Source: CALECP01 sp964389925 (GTDB lineage Bacteria > Chloroflexota > Anaerolineae > Promineifilales > Promineifilaceae). From it: a stretch of 64,000 nt of DNA. The stretch is from the NCBI GenBank assembly GCA_964389925.1, contig CAYMGE010000014.1, forward strand, positions 1-64,000, given 5' to 3'. The stretch's first letter is position 1; every line of letters starts with the position of its first letter. The notes under the pieces were generated by a model. That model was not told the DNA's origin. It saw only the letters and a list, made by a program, of their open reading frames with translations, and ran no database searches. A program made the translations under genes and the position numbers. Below are positions 1 through 8,762 of this stretch, piece after piece.

Positions 1-5
1 TTCTT

Positions 6-195
6 CTACGTTATTTCAATCTTCTCTTTTTTGCAATTTTTACGCGAACGGTGAGAAGTATGGTGTACAAATCGGAAAAGTTTGCGATGTGCTGACGCTT
101 CGACCAACTCACGTTCGCCGGAATCGAGGTCGCGTAGAATGTCGGCTAATTTGCTCAAGAAAATAAGGGGTCACTAAAACGCGCGTCATCATCAT
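6..195 (-). pseudogene. Small broken or frameshifted ORF at left edge
   Basis: On the minus strand an ATG at 195 has a good ribosome site just upstream (TAAGGACAC) and begins MMMTRVLVTPYFLEQ, but that frame stops after about 28 codons. The overlapping frame from a TTG at 158 runs to a stop at 6-8 and reads SKLADILRDLDSGERELVEA, a plausible amphipathic stretch. The two pieces look like one short gene split by a frameshift near the T-rich stretch around 160-165, or a sequencing error there. No family is recognised. The gene could also be two unrelated chance ORFs. Confidence 0.25.
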
Positions 196-332
196 GTGTC
201 CTTACAGTGTGCTTTCATTTCAACGATTGTAACTATTTCCATCTTACCGCTACCACTAACAAAAAACTGTGCTTTCCCGTACAATTAACGATGATGCAGT
301 TGTAGCAACGCAACAAAAGGAAATTTGTAACT

Positions 333-1049
333 ATGTCAGACCTTCTCCGACAAATTCTAAAAGCAAGCCAAGCGGCTGGGCAGAACCCGCGCCGCTCGGC
401 CGAAAACAGTGATCCAATTCGTGATTTGCTTGGTGGTATTCTCGGCGGTCGCAGCGCGCCCAGCAGCCGCCAACCCACGCCTCAACAAAACGGCTTAGAC
501 ATTGGTGATTTAATTGGCCTCGTTATTGGTGGCAACGCCAGTCGAGGAGAGCCGCATCACAATGGGATGGGCGATCTCATCGAAACTGTCTTGGGTGGTG
601 GGGGGTCGGTCTCGTCCGCATCGATCAACCCGCTCGCCAAAATTCTTGCCGAACGACTCAACATCTCACCACAGATTGCCCAAGCAATTGTGGCGTTTTT
701 TATGGCGCAGATGATGAAACGCTTTTTTGGTCAGAGAGAACAAGGAACACAACCGTCTATCAATGAAAATGATCGTACTCAACCGGCCGAAGATTACCAA
801 ACTCAGCCAGATGATGGGTCACTCGACCTCGATGACCTGCTCGATATTATGGGAGATGGCTCTGCGCTGCAAAGCCGCTTCAACAACAGTGGCATGGCTA
901 CCCAACTTGCCCAACAGACAGGATTGCCCAAAGACAAAGCAAATGAGGCTCTACAAGAAGTTGTCAAGATCATCGGGCAACAGCGGATTAAACCAAGACC
1001 TGTGACCACCAAGAATGTCAACTTGAAAGATTTGCTAGATACCTGGTAG
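333..1049 (+). CDS. Hypothetical Gly/Asp-rich protein upstream of protease
   Basis: A 238-residue protein with an AAAGGA ribosome site about 12 bases before the ATG. It has no signal peptide and no clear membrane span. The N-terminal half is low in complexity, with short repeats of the form D-L-(I/L)-G-x-(I/V)-(L/I)-G-G (LLGGILGG, LIGLVIGG, LIETVLGG). A helical block follows around residues 108-135 (LNISPQIAQAIVAFFMAQMM). The C-terminal part (MATQLAQQTGLPKDKANEAL) weakly resembles the repeat of YidB/DUF937-like proteins, but I cannot assign the family with confidence. It lies 22 bases upstream of the protease gene on the same strand, so the two are probably co-transcribed. Confidence 0.7.
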   Translation: MSDLLRQILKASQAAGQNPRRSAENSDPIRDLLGGILGGRSAPSSRQPTPQQNGLDIGDLIGLVIGGNASRGEPHHNGMGDLIETVLGGGGSVSSASINPLAKILAERLNISPQIAQAIVAFFMAQMMKRFFGQREQGTQPSINENDRTQPAEDYQTQPDDGSLDLDDLLDIMGDGSALQSRFNNSGMATQLAQQTGLPKDKANEALQEVVKIIGQQRIKPRPVTTKNVNLKDLLDTW

Positions 1050-1071
1050 TAACGGCAAGAGAGAAATATAA

Positions 1072-2583
1072 ATGATCGATATTCATGCTTCACCGACAAT
1101 TATTCTCGATACTCTGAAATCAGTTGTGCAGATCGTCGCACTCAAAAAGAGCTTTATGGGCGGAATGTCCTCCGCATGGACAGGCAGTGGCACGATTGTG
1201 GACTCTCGCGGCATTATTTTGACTAATTGCCACGTTGCCAACCCACGCGCAATGGGGATGCCCAGCCCTTCTGCAAATGCACTCGCTATTGCCATCACAG
1301 ATCGTTCCGATGAGCCACCCACATTAACCTACCTCGCTGAAATCGTGGCTCAGTCACCAGAACTTGACCTTGCTGTTCTCCAAATCGTCAGTGATATGCG
1401 AGGGCGTAAGGTGAGCCGGCTCAACTTGCCATACGTTGAGCTGGGCGATTCGAGCAAAATCGAGCTTGCAAATGAGCTTGCCATCTTTGGCTATCCCGGC
1501 ATTGGCGGTGAGACGATCACGTTCACAAGCGGCAGTGTCTCAGGATTTACGCGCAGCAAGCAGCTCAGAGCGCGTGCATGGATCAAAACAGATGCGACGA
1601 TTGCGGGTGGCAACTCGGGTGGGACGGCAATCGATAGCCACGGATATTTGGTCGGCATCCCGACCCAAGCAGCGGCCGGAGACGGCGTGACACCTGTCGA
1701 TGCTCGCCCCGTCATCGATACCAATCGAGATGGGCGCGTTGACCAACGCGATACACCAATGGCAATTGGTGGGTTCATCAACGGTTTGCGACCAGTCAAC
1801 CTCGCCAAGCCACTCCTCAAACAAGCGGGCATGAAAGTGAAGGGAGGCGGTTCGCGCAGCAAAGTGCCAACCGCGCCCGTTAAGCGAACACAACCCACAG
1901 TCCCAACACCACAGCAGCAAACGGGGGCGAAGGTCGAAAATCTAGTCTTTAGCAGTCGTGTGCGTAAAAATGGGTTGCCAGTCAATGCGGCCGAAGTTTT
2001 ACCGAGCGGCTTAAAAGCAATTTACGCTTCATTTCAATTCTCCGGCTTCCGCAAGGGAACACAATGGGGGCAGGTGTGGGCGCACAATGGCAACAAGGTG
2101 TTGGAACAGAAGGGCAAGTGGCAGTCGGGCGGCAGCGGCCGACAGGTCTTAACGCTCTCCAATGGGCGCGGCATTCCAGATGGTGAATATCATCTGATTG
2201 TCACAGTGCGCGGTCAGGTGGCGGCCGAGGGGCAGGTGACTGTCGGCCGAAAAGTTCAAGACAGCGACACTGAAGTACGTGGGCGCATCATCGACGACAG
2301 AAGCAAGCGTGGCATCAAGGATGCGCTCGTCATTGCGCTCAAACCAAATGTGCGCGTGATGGATTTTGTCAAAGTCAAAAACAAGCGTATGGCCTTCACC
2401 TCGACGCGAACAGCCACAGATGGCCGCTTCACCTTCCCCAAACAGTTGCCAAAAGGGGCAGCGTATAGTCTTGTTGTTGTGGCACGTGGTTATAAGGATG
2501 TTGTTGTTGAAGGTGGTTTGCGGGTTGTTGCTAACGCGCCAGAAAAAGCGCAGATTAACCCTATCGGAATGCAGAAAGAGTAA
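1072..2583 (+). CDS. Trypsin-fold (S1/HtrA-like) serine protease with C-terminal carboxypeptidase-regulatory-like domain
   Basis: A 503-residue protein. The catalytic triad is readable: His54 in TNCHVA, Asp99 in ELDLAVLQI and Ser182 in AGGNSGGTA, the usual spacing of HtrA-like proteases. A calcium-binding EF-hand-like loop, DTNRDGRVDQRD, follows at about residues 216-227. After a Pro/Thr linker (about 265-285) comes a beta-rich region, and the last 100 residues start VRGRIIDDRSKRGIKDALV, typical of carboxypeptidase-regulatory-like (SpaA/CarboxypepD_reg) folds. There is no PDZ domain. The N-terminus (MIDIHASPTIILDTL) is not a normal signal peptide, so either the protein stays inside or it is exported another way, which is odd for a protein with extracellular-type add-on domains. 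It probably forms an operon with the preceding hypothetical gene. Confidence 0.85.
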   Translation: MIDIHASPTIILDTLKSVVQIVALKKSFMGGMSSAWTGSGTIVDSRGIILTNCHVANPRAMGMPSPSANALAIAITDRSDEPPTLTYLAEIVAQSPELDLAVLQIVSDMRGRKVSRLNLPYVELGDSSKIELANELAIFGYPGIGGETITFTSGSVSGFTRSKQLRARAWIKTDATIAGGNSGGTAIDSHGYLVGIPTQAAAGDGVTPVDARPVIDTNRDGRVDQRDTPMAIGGFINGLRPVNLAKPLLKQAGMKVKGGGSRSKVPTAPVKRTQPTVPTPQQQTGAKVENLVFSSRVRKNGLPVNAAEVLPSGLKAIYASFQFSGFRKGTQWGQVWAHNGNKVLEQKGKWQSGGSGRQVLTLSNGRGIPDGEYHLIVTVRGQVAAEGQVTVGRKVQDSDTEVRGRIIDDRSKRGIKDALVIALKPNVRVMDFVKVKNKRMAFTSTRTATDGRFTFPKQLPKGAAYSLVVVARGYKDVVVEGGLRVVANAPEKAQINPIGMQKE

Positions 2584-2634
2584 ATTTGCAGAATGCCGCA
2601 AGCAGTTTTTTACTCTTTTGGAACGCTCCTGTTT

Positions 2635-3354
2635 TTAATAGCCCATCTCACGGATGCCGAAGCTGAGATGACGATGGGTTTCGTAGGTGGTGAGAACGAG
2701 TTCCCAGTTGTTCTCAACGCAGAACTCGTTGACCGCCTCGACTACACCGTAACGATTTCGCATCTTCCAGTCGCCTGTGATGTAGTCATGACCCGCAATG
2801 ATGCCACCCTGCTTGACCTTGCAACTCAGTAACTTAAGTTCATCGCGGGTCGTTTCATAGGTGTGGTCGGTATCGAGATAGACCCAATCGAAATAATGAT
2901 CTGGAAAAGTCGTTAAAATTGTTGTGGAATAGCCACGATGAATCGAGACGCGGCCGCTCTCGATCTCGCCATTCATTTTATCACTGACAATTTTTTCTAA
3001 ACCGCTATGATAACGGTCATCATCCCATGCGTCGATTAAGTGGAGACGACTTGGTTTGGCAAAGCGTAGAATGCGTTTGGAGAAATCCCCAGAGGCAACG
3101 CCAATCTCTGCTACCGTCGCTTGCGCTGGTAACGCTTGCAGAAGCGCATTGCGATTTAAGACGACGCGCAAATTGGCGATGTGCTGCTCTTCAAGCAGGA
3201 TATAGGGGATTTCGGCCGCCTCATCCTTGAAACTCTCACGAATACCCTGCACAATGGGGGCATTGTCGAGGCGTTGACGCATCGAAGCAGGTAGAAGCGT
3301 GTTGTATAGATTTCGGCCGAATGCCGAAATGAAGTTTTCTGGCGTTGTCTGCAT
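2635..3354 (-). CDS. Class I SAM-dependent methyltransferase
   Basis: A 239-residue protein of the Methyltransf_24 type. The SAM-binding motif I is VAEIGVASGDFSKRIL (about residues 82-97), the acidic end of strand 2 is HLIDAWDDD, and the DWVYLDTDHTYE segment followed by GGIIAGHDY is typical of the TylF/cephalosporin-hydroxylase-like branch that modifies sugars or small natural products. The substrate cannot be read from the sequence. The gene converges on the protease gene with a 51-base gap and is transcribed away from the C11 peptidase gene. Confidence 0.8.
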   Translation of the reverse strand: MQTTPENFISAFGRNLYNTLLPASMRQRLDNAPIVQGIRESFKDEAAEIPYILLEEQHIANLRVVLNRNALLQALPAQATVAEIGVASGDFSKRILRFAKPSRLHLIDAWDDDRYHSGLEKIVSDKMNGEIESGRVSIHRGYSTTILTTFPDHYFDWVYLDTDHTYETTRDELKLLSCKVKQGGIIAGHDYITGDWKMRNRYGVVEAVNEFCVENNWELVLTTYETHRHLSFGIREMGY

Positions 3355-3483
3355 GTAATTGTGTTTCTGTCTCTATTTCATCTGCAAGACAGTCCTGCCA
3401 TTGTACCAAACGAACCCATAAGCGTCAGCGAATTTGCTGTGAACGCCCTTGCCACTCAGAATTGTGTAGGTTAGCATCCCGCT

Positions 3484-6249
3484 ATGAATCATACCTTTTG
3501 TATCTTGACCTTCATCTTTCTACTGTCAATAGGGTGTCGGCGTGTTGCACCAACACCCAGCCCAACCAGCACATCACCGGCTCCAACTATCACATCTTTG
3601 CCCCCAATCACCCCATCGACAACCGCTGAACGATTGCCAGCTTGGACTATTTTGCTCTATATAGACGCAGATAACAATTTGGAACCGTTTGCGCTGGCTG
3701 ATTGGGAAGAGCTAGCGGCGGCGCAATTTAGCGCCGATGTACAGATTGTTGCACAATTAGATCGCTCTAGTTTATATAGTGATGACAAAGAAGCATGGCA
3801 AGTCAAGCGATTTGTGAAAAGCTCAGAAAGTTGGCAGGAGGTCGCCGCACTAGGGGAGTTAAATATGAGTTCGGCCGAGACGCTAACTGACTTTATTGCA
3901 TGGGGAACAGAAAGTTACCCCGCACAAAGGGTCGGTTTGGTCGTTTGGGGGCATGGGGCTGGCTGGCGCGGGACGGGGGCTGACCTGAGCGCAGAAGGGG
4001 CGCAACTGTCACTAGAGGCACTACAGCGTGGCGTACAGGACGGCTTATCGACGGGCGGGGTCGAGCAATTGGCATTTATTGGCTTTGATGCCTGTTTGAT
4101 GGGGCAGCACGATGTCTTTGCAGCGGTGCAGGAATCGGCCGAAGTCGGCATCGCCTCTAGCGGTCTCGTGCCGGGCAACGGCTGGAATTACAAGGCATGG
4201 CTCGATCAACTGGCACAAAGGCCACAGGCCGATGCAGCTAGCGTCGCGCAAATGATCGTCAGTAGCTACGCTACCGAGTACGCTGAAAGACCGACAGCCA
4301 AAGTCGCGGCGGTTGATCTAGCAAATTATGAGTCTGTCACGATGAGCTTGGCAACAGTTGCGATGTTGACGGGTGAAGAGATGCCGCGCTATGCAAACGA
4401 TGTCAGCGATGCGCTCGCTGGTAGCCGCTTGGCAGGTGTTGGACAGGAAAATGAGGTGATCGATCTCGGCCGATTTGCCATGCTGCTCTCTCAACTGACA
4501 CAATCTGATGTGCAGACGGCCGCCGCAACGCTTGGCTCTGCCATCGAGCAGACAATTATTGCGCGTTATCCCGATAGCTTTGCCAGCGGGATTGGCCTCT
4601 ATTTTCCGAGTCGCAGTGATGCGTTCGAGCCAGCTTATCAGGGCAAGACAACTGAAAATCTCCTGATGGCGTTCTATGACCTGCTCATCCCCGCGCCGAA
4701 CTTAACTTTAACCAGCGTGCCGACCGAAACGATCAATGCGCTGAATCCCGGCTATTTTGGCTTTGAGATGACGGGGCGACAAATCGACGAGGTCATCGTG
4801 CTGGCGGGGCGCGTTGTCGATGGGGAGCGGCAACTGTTGGACTATCAGCCGCTGCTGCCCGAAGCGACGCAACTGCCCGATGGGACGCGCTTGGCGACGT
4901 GGCGCAGCGGCATTCATCGTGATTTCTATGTTTGGAATACTGAATCGACTTACTTAACGGATGGTCAGCAGGGACTCTTTATCGTGATGTGGCCTATTAC
5001 GGGTCGGCCGAATCAATTCGCCGTACAGGGTCGTTATATTGCGCCAGAGGGCGATGAGCTACCTGTTTCGCTCTTGTTTGAGCATGGGGGCGGCGAGCTA
5101 GTCGGAATTTGGGGCGGTGAGAACGGCGCGATTGCAGAAATTGTGCCGGTGGAAGGCGCGACATTTCGACCATTGCGCTACACGCTTGATGAAAACAACC
5201 AAGTTGTCAGCACAGAAGTAGACGCACTCGCGCTTGACAGCCTGACCTACGAGTGGCGGCCGATGCCAGATGGCGCGTACTTTTTGGGATTATCGGCCGA
5301 GTCGATCAGCGGTGAGCGTAGCACGACCTTCACCGATCTGACGCTCGACAACAGCACCATCCCCACCGACACGCTCGCCTATCTCGACCCCTACGTAGGC
5401 TATCAATTCCCCTACCCGGCCGACTGGGTTCCGCCATCAAACGGTGATTATGGCGCGACATTGTTGCTGACAAATGATGTCAGCGGGACAGTTAGTTTTC
5501 AGGTGAAGTTGTTCGCGCAGGGGGTGCTGACGGAGGGGCTTTCGGCCGAGTCAATTCGCCGCAGCGTATTCGACCAATGGGTCGGCGTTTCAAAGTTATT
5601 TACAGACACAGTGACGGTTGCCAACGCACCTGCTCTCCGCACGGCCTATGGCTATCTCACCGATGAAGGTCGGCGCACGGGAACCTTGCTCACCTTTGTT
5701 CATGACAACGTGGGCTACGCTGTCGATCTCGATATGCCAACGGCGCGTGAAGGCGAGATGATCGCGCTGATGGACAACATAGTGGGTGGGTGGAGATTCC
5801 GCGAGACGGGTTTTGGCTCAGAGGCGATCCAGTTTGCGACGCTCACCGATGCGCCAGCCTATCTGTTGCCCAAAAGTTTTCGCTATGAGACGCTGGCGAG
5901 TGGTTGGACACGTCTCTTGCGTGATGACCAGCCGCAGACATTTCTAGCCGTGCGGACAGATACGTTGGTGCGGGTGAATTCGGCCGATCTCAACGCAGCG
6001 TGGCTCAATGCGGCGACCAAAGACGTGCAGAACGCCTACATCGAGCAAACCGAAGCGGTTGCTCTGGCCGGCTACACGTGGCTACGCACCAACTTTAACT
6101 ACACCGCGATTAACGATGTCGCCATGCGTGGTACAATTTTGACCTCGTTTGATGATGCAGAGCGCGTGATTTGGGCGGAGTCGCCGGCTGAGGATTGGGA
6201 TGAATTTGAGACGATTGTGCTGGCGGTGGGATCGGCCGAGTTTGAGTAG
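3484..6249 (+). CDS. Clostripain-family (C11) cysteine peptidase, probable lipoprotein
   Basis: A 921-residue protein. The N-terminus is hydrophobic and ends in LLSIGC, an approximate lipobox, followed by a Pro/Thr/Ser linker, so it is probably anchored outside the membrane. The C11 fold begins at WTILLYIDADNNLE. The catalytic His157 is in VVWGHGAGW and Cys204 in FIGFDACLMG. C11 enzymes cleave after Arg or Lys. The remaining 500 residues are beta-rich and may bind a surface or substrate; no family is recognised there. Six exact TCGGCCGA copies between 3871 and 5549, plus two more near the end, make this gene one of the densest for that octamer. A second, distant C11-like gene lies at 48272-50398. 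Confidence 0.88.
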   Translation: MNHTFCILTFIFLLSIGCRRVAPTPSPTSTSPAPTITSLPPITPSTTAERLPAWTILLYIDADNNLEPFALADWEELAAAQFSADVQIVAQLDRSSLYSDDKEAWQVKRFVKSSESWQEVAALGELNMSSAETLTDFIAWGTESYPAQRVGLVVWGHGAGWRGTGADLSAEGAQLSLEALQRGVQDGLSTGGVEQLAFIGFDACLMGQHDVFAAVQESAEVGIASSGLVPGNGWNYKAWLDQLAQRPQADAASVAQMIVSSYATEYAERPTAKVAAVDLANYESVTMSLATVAMLTGEEMPRYANDVSDALAGSRLAGVGQENEVIDLGRFAMLLSQLTQSDVQTAAATLGSAIEQTIIARYPDSFASGIGLYFPSRSDAFEPAYQGKTTENLLMAFYDLLIPAPNLTLTSVPTETINALNPGYFGFEMTGRQIDEVIVLAGRVVDGERQLLDYQPLLPEATQLPDGTRLATWRSGIHRDFYVWNTESTYLTDGQQGLFIVMWPITGRPNQFAVQGRYIAPEGDELPVSLLFEHGGGELVGIWGGENGAIAEIVPVEGATFRPLRYTLDENNQVVSTEVDALALDSLTYEWRPMPDGAYFLGLSAESISGERSTTFTDLTLDNSTIPTDTLAYLDPYVGYQFPYPADWVPPSNGDYGATLLLTNDVSGTVSFQVKLFAQGVLTEGLSAESIRRSVFDQWVGVSKLFTDTVTVANAPALRTAYGYLTDEGRRTGTLLTFVHDNVGYAVDLDMPTAREGEMIALMDNIVGGWRFRETGFGSEAIQFATLTDAPAYLLPKSFRYETLASGWTRLLRDDQPQTFLAVRTDTLVRVNSADLNAAWLNAATKDVQNAYIEQTEAVALAGYTWLRTNFNYTAINDVAMRGTILTSFDDAERVIWAESPAEDWDEFETIVLAVGSAEFE

Positions 6250-6295
6250 CCATGTTAACCCAAGTTGCTACCAACCCATATAAGCGATACATGCT

Positions 6296-7537
6296 TTATA
6301 CAGAGATAACGGGGATAGGCTTTTCGCGTAAAAAACGCAGTGAGAATAAGCCGACCAGAGCTAAGATGAGCGTTCCGATCAGCAGCCCATTGAGTGCATA
6401 CGCATGGCCTAGCTGTCCACCGAGCAATGCGCCACTGATGTTGCCGAGACTGAGTAAGAGCGTGTAGATGCCCATCGCAGAGCCGCGTCCTTGCGAGTTG
6501 CCAGCTACGTCTGCCAGAAAGGAGAGCGCGGCGGGGGGGAATGCACCTTGTAGGCCAGCTGCGAGGGCATAAAAGGGGAAAAGCGAGAAACGCGCCATTC
6601 TTGTCCATTCGCTGCTATTGTTGAGCAGAAAGAGGCAGGCAACCACGCCAAACATCGCCATAAAGCCCGTTCGCATGATGCGTGCGCGAGAGGTTCGGCC
6701 GATTTGCAGCCCAAAATACCAAACCCCAATCGAAAACGTGATGATGTAAAGAAATAGCACGAGTGATGTTTGTGAGGGGGTTAGTCGGCCGACGAGCCAC
6801 TGCCCAACCCGCGTCGGCCCGTTTAGCTGAAAGGCTAACTGCGATAGCCACAGTCCCACGACTGAATTAAACACCAACCATGGCACAGCCAGACGCAACA
6901 GGCTCTTATTGCGAAACGTCTGACGCAGCCCAATCAGTGGACTCCCTGTGCTGCCCGCACGCGCCCCTGTCTCCGCGCGTCGCAAAAAGATAAAGGCTGC
7001 CGCAAGGTAAAAGACTGAAATCAACCCAAACGCGGTTGTGCCAAGCCGCTCCCATAATGGCCCGCTGACTAAATTACCAACAGCCAGCCCCAAGAAAAGT
7101 GAAATTTCAAACCAGCTCATCACTTGCCCACGTTTTTCAGGCACAGATGTTGTCGCATCAGTCAGATAGGCGAGAATGCCGGGTGTTGTCGCTGAAGACC
7201 CCAATCCTTCCAATGCACGCGCCACAAAGAAGATGCCGATCATGCCCGTCAGCCCAAAAAGCTGAGTCGCCACTGCGCCACATAATGCTCCCGTCACTAG
7301 CACAACACGCGGTGAGAAACGGTCTATCAAAATTCCAAATGGAATGGCAAACAGCAGCGCAATTGCATCATGGGTTGCATTGAGATTGCCGACAATGGCT
7401 GAGTTCACATTTTGACCTGCTAGTGCGAGATCGGCTAGATAAAAACCAATGAGGGCGTTGCTGCCGCTAGCAGTCATCGCCGAGCGCAAAAGCGTGTTGG
7501 CAGCTAGAACGGCGTACAGTTTTGAGGCATTGAACAT
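6296..7537 (-). CDS. MFS transporter
   Basis: A protein of about 413 residues with around 12 hydrophobic segments. The reading frame is open further upstream (to 7774), but that part overlaps the divergent sigma-factor gene and is not protein-like. The ATG at 7549 directly abuts a GGGAG box, so the next ATG at 7537, 12 bases from that box, fits better. Motif-A-like basic residues (GILIDRFSPRVVLV) after TM2 support the major facilitator superfamily, drug or metabolite efflux type. Substrate unknown. It is transcribed divergently from the sigma factor, and the two share an upstream region of roughly 80 bases. Confidence 0.82.
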   Translation of the reverse strand: MFNASKLYAVLAANTLLRSAMTASGSNALIGFYLADLALAGQNVNSAIVGNLNATHDAIALLFAIPFGILIDRFSPRVVLVTGALCGAVATQLFGLTGMIGIFFVARALEGLGSSATTPGILAYLTDATTSVPEKRGQVMSWFEISLFLGLAVGNLVSGPLWERLGTTAFGLISVFYLAAAFIFLRRAETGARAGSTGSPLIGLRQTFRNKSLLRLAVPWLVFNSVVGLWLSQLAFQLNGPTRVGQWLVGRLTPSQTSLVLFLYIITFSIGVWYFGLQIGRTSRARIMRTGFMAMFGVVACLFLLNNSSEWTRMARFSLFPFYALAAGLQGAFPPAALSFLADVAGNSQGRGSAMGIYTLLLSLGNISGALLGGQLGHAYALNGLLIGTLILALVGLFSLRFLREKPIPVISV

Positions 7538-7620
7538 GAGGTGATCCATCTCCCTTGTTTTTCCGTCAGTTATTTTTCTCTGCCACTGTCCGATTGTCAA
7601 TTGATTCGTACAATACCGTA

Positions 7621-8244
7621 ATGAGAGAGCGGACAAACGAAGATTGGTTGAACGAGTTACGAGATGTTGAAAAACGCGAAGATGCGTTAGTTGATTTGCG
7701 TGCCATTTTGCTACGTGGATTGCAGCGCGGGTTGACCGACTATGTGCGAACGTCGGGGCCTGAATTTCAGCCATTAGCCGAAGATTTTACGCAAGAGGCG
7801 TTGCTAAAAATTTTGGCAAACCTAGAGACATTTAAGGGCAACAGCAAATTCACCACTTGGGCGCACAAAATTGCGGTGCGTGTCGCCTTGACAGAGTTGC
7901 GACGGGCGCGTTGGAAAAACCGCTCGCTGGATGAGATGACATCTGATGAAACCCCCTACACCTTTGCGCCAACTGACCAAAAGCGAAGGCCTGATGAGGT
8001 GACAGAGCAGGGCGATTTAGTGCAAAAAGTGTTGACGCTCATCAATGAAGAGCTGACGGATAAGCAGAGGCAGGCGATGGAGCTTGTTCCGATGGGCGGG
8101 TTGCCAATTGAGGTCGCGGCGCGGCAGATGGGCATGAAACGCAATGCGATGTACAAACTGATTCACGACGCGCGGGTTAAATTGAAAAAACGTTTGGAGC
8201 AAGAAGGGATGAGTTCGGCCGATATTCTCGCCTCTTTTGCCTAA
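7621..8244 (+). CDS. Sigma-70 family (ECF-like) RNA polymerase sigma factor
   Basis: A 207-residue protein. Region 2 is readable as FTQEALLKILANLETFKG then FTTWAHKIAVRVALTELRRA. Region 4 is LTDKQRQAMELVPMGGLPIE followed by the helix-turn-helix AARQMGMKRNAMYKLIHDAR. The open frame starts at 7555, but the ATG at 7621 is preferred: TACAAT lies at 7609-7614, six bases upstream, giving a promoter -10 box placed for a leaderless transcript. A ZAS-type zinc-binding protein lies downstream (8502), separated by a repeat element, and is a candidate partner. Target promoters are unknown. Confidence 0.88.
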   Translation: MRERTNEDWLNELRDVEKREDALVDLRAILLRGLQRGLTDYVRTSGPEFQPLAEDFTQEALLKILANLETFKGNSKFTTWAHKIAVRVALTELRRARWKNRSLDEMTSDETPYTFAPTDQKRRPDEVTEQGDLVQKVLTLINEELTDKQRQAMELVPMGGLPIEVAARQMGMKRNAMYKLIHDARVKLKKRLEQEGMSSADILASFA

Positions 8245-8247
8245 CTC

Positions 8248-8430
8248 ATGTTACGCAAATTCGACGTAGGGGTGAGGTAAACGGCGTATGGCCTCAACCA
8301 GTTCAGGCTTGAACGCCGTTTATCTCACCCAGTTCATGCAAATGGTCAAATTGGGCGAGACAAATAGCGTAAACAATCGAAATGACTCGTGTTCGATGCC
8401 ATTTGCCTAGCCACTACTATGCGTAACGTG
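8248..8430. repeat. MITE-like double-hairpin element, copy 1
   Basis: Inverted repeats are nested. The outer arms CATGTTACGCA (8248-8258) and TGCGTAACGTG (8420-8430) match. Inside are two consecutive hairpins: TAGGGGTGAGGTAAACGGCG against CGCCGTTTATCTCACCC (8267-8330), then GGGCGAGACAAATAGCG against GCCATTTGCCTAGCCACTA (8353-8416). The same core and layout occur at 57735-57886, and a single-hairpin relative lies at 48195-48262. No coding capacity is seen. It sits between the sigma-factor gene and the ZAS gene. Confidence 0.75.
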
Positions 8431-8501
8431 ACTACTCATTGCGTAAGATAGCTTACGTTCACCCCATCTATAGGCACAGAGCAACGACAATAGGTGTCAA
8501 C

Positions 8502-8732
8502 ATGAAACTACAACAACGTATCAACCGTCTGCTGCAACTGATCGAAAAGACGGAGCCAACCGAGTGTGACTGCTCACATGTCTACGAGATCATGGACGAG
8601 GCGGCCGAATTGGTCGCCGCAGGAGCCGATCTTTCCATTATCATGCCAGAAGTGACCCACCATTTTGAGGTGTGTGGCTGCTGTCGCTCAGAATTTGCAG
8701 CCCTTCAGAAAATTTTGGCAGAACCAGTTTGA
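8502..8732 (+). CDS. Small ZAS-type zinc-binding protein, candidate anti-sigma factor
   Basis: A 76-residue protein. The start at 8502 is chosen because the longer frame from 8439 has a non-protein-like N-terminus. The C-terminal HFEVCGCC fits the H-x3-C-x2-C zinc signature of ZAS anti-sigma domains, and CDC near residue 25 may add ligands. There is no membrane span, so it would be a soluble, redox- or metal-sensing type. Its position 257 bases after the sigma-factor gene suggests that it controls that factor. This partnership is inferred from proximity only. Confidence 0.7.
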   Translation: MKLQQRINRLLQLIEKTEPTECDCSHVYEIMDEAAELVAAGADLSIIMPEVTHHFEVCGCCRSEFAALQKILAEPV

Positions 8733-8762
8733 TCACAAACTGTTGACTGTCCACCAACAAAT

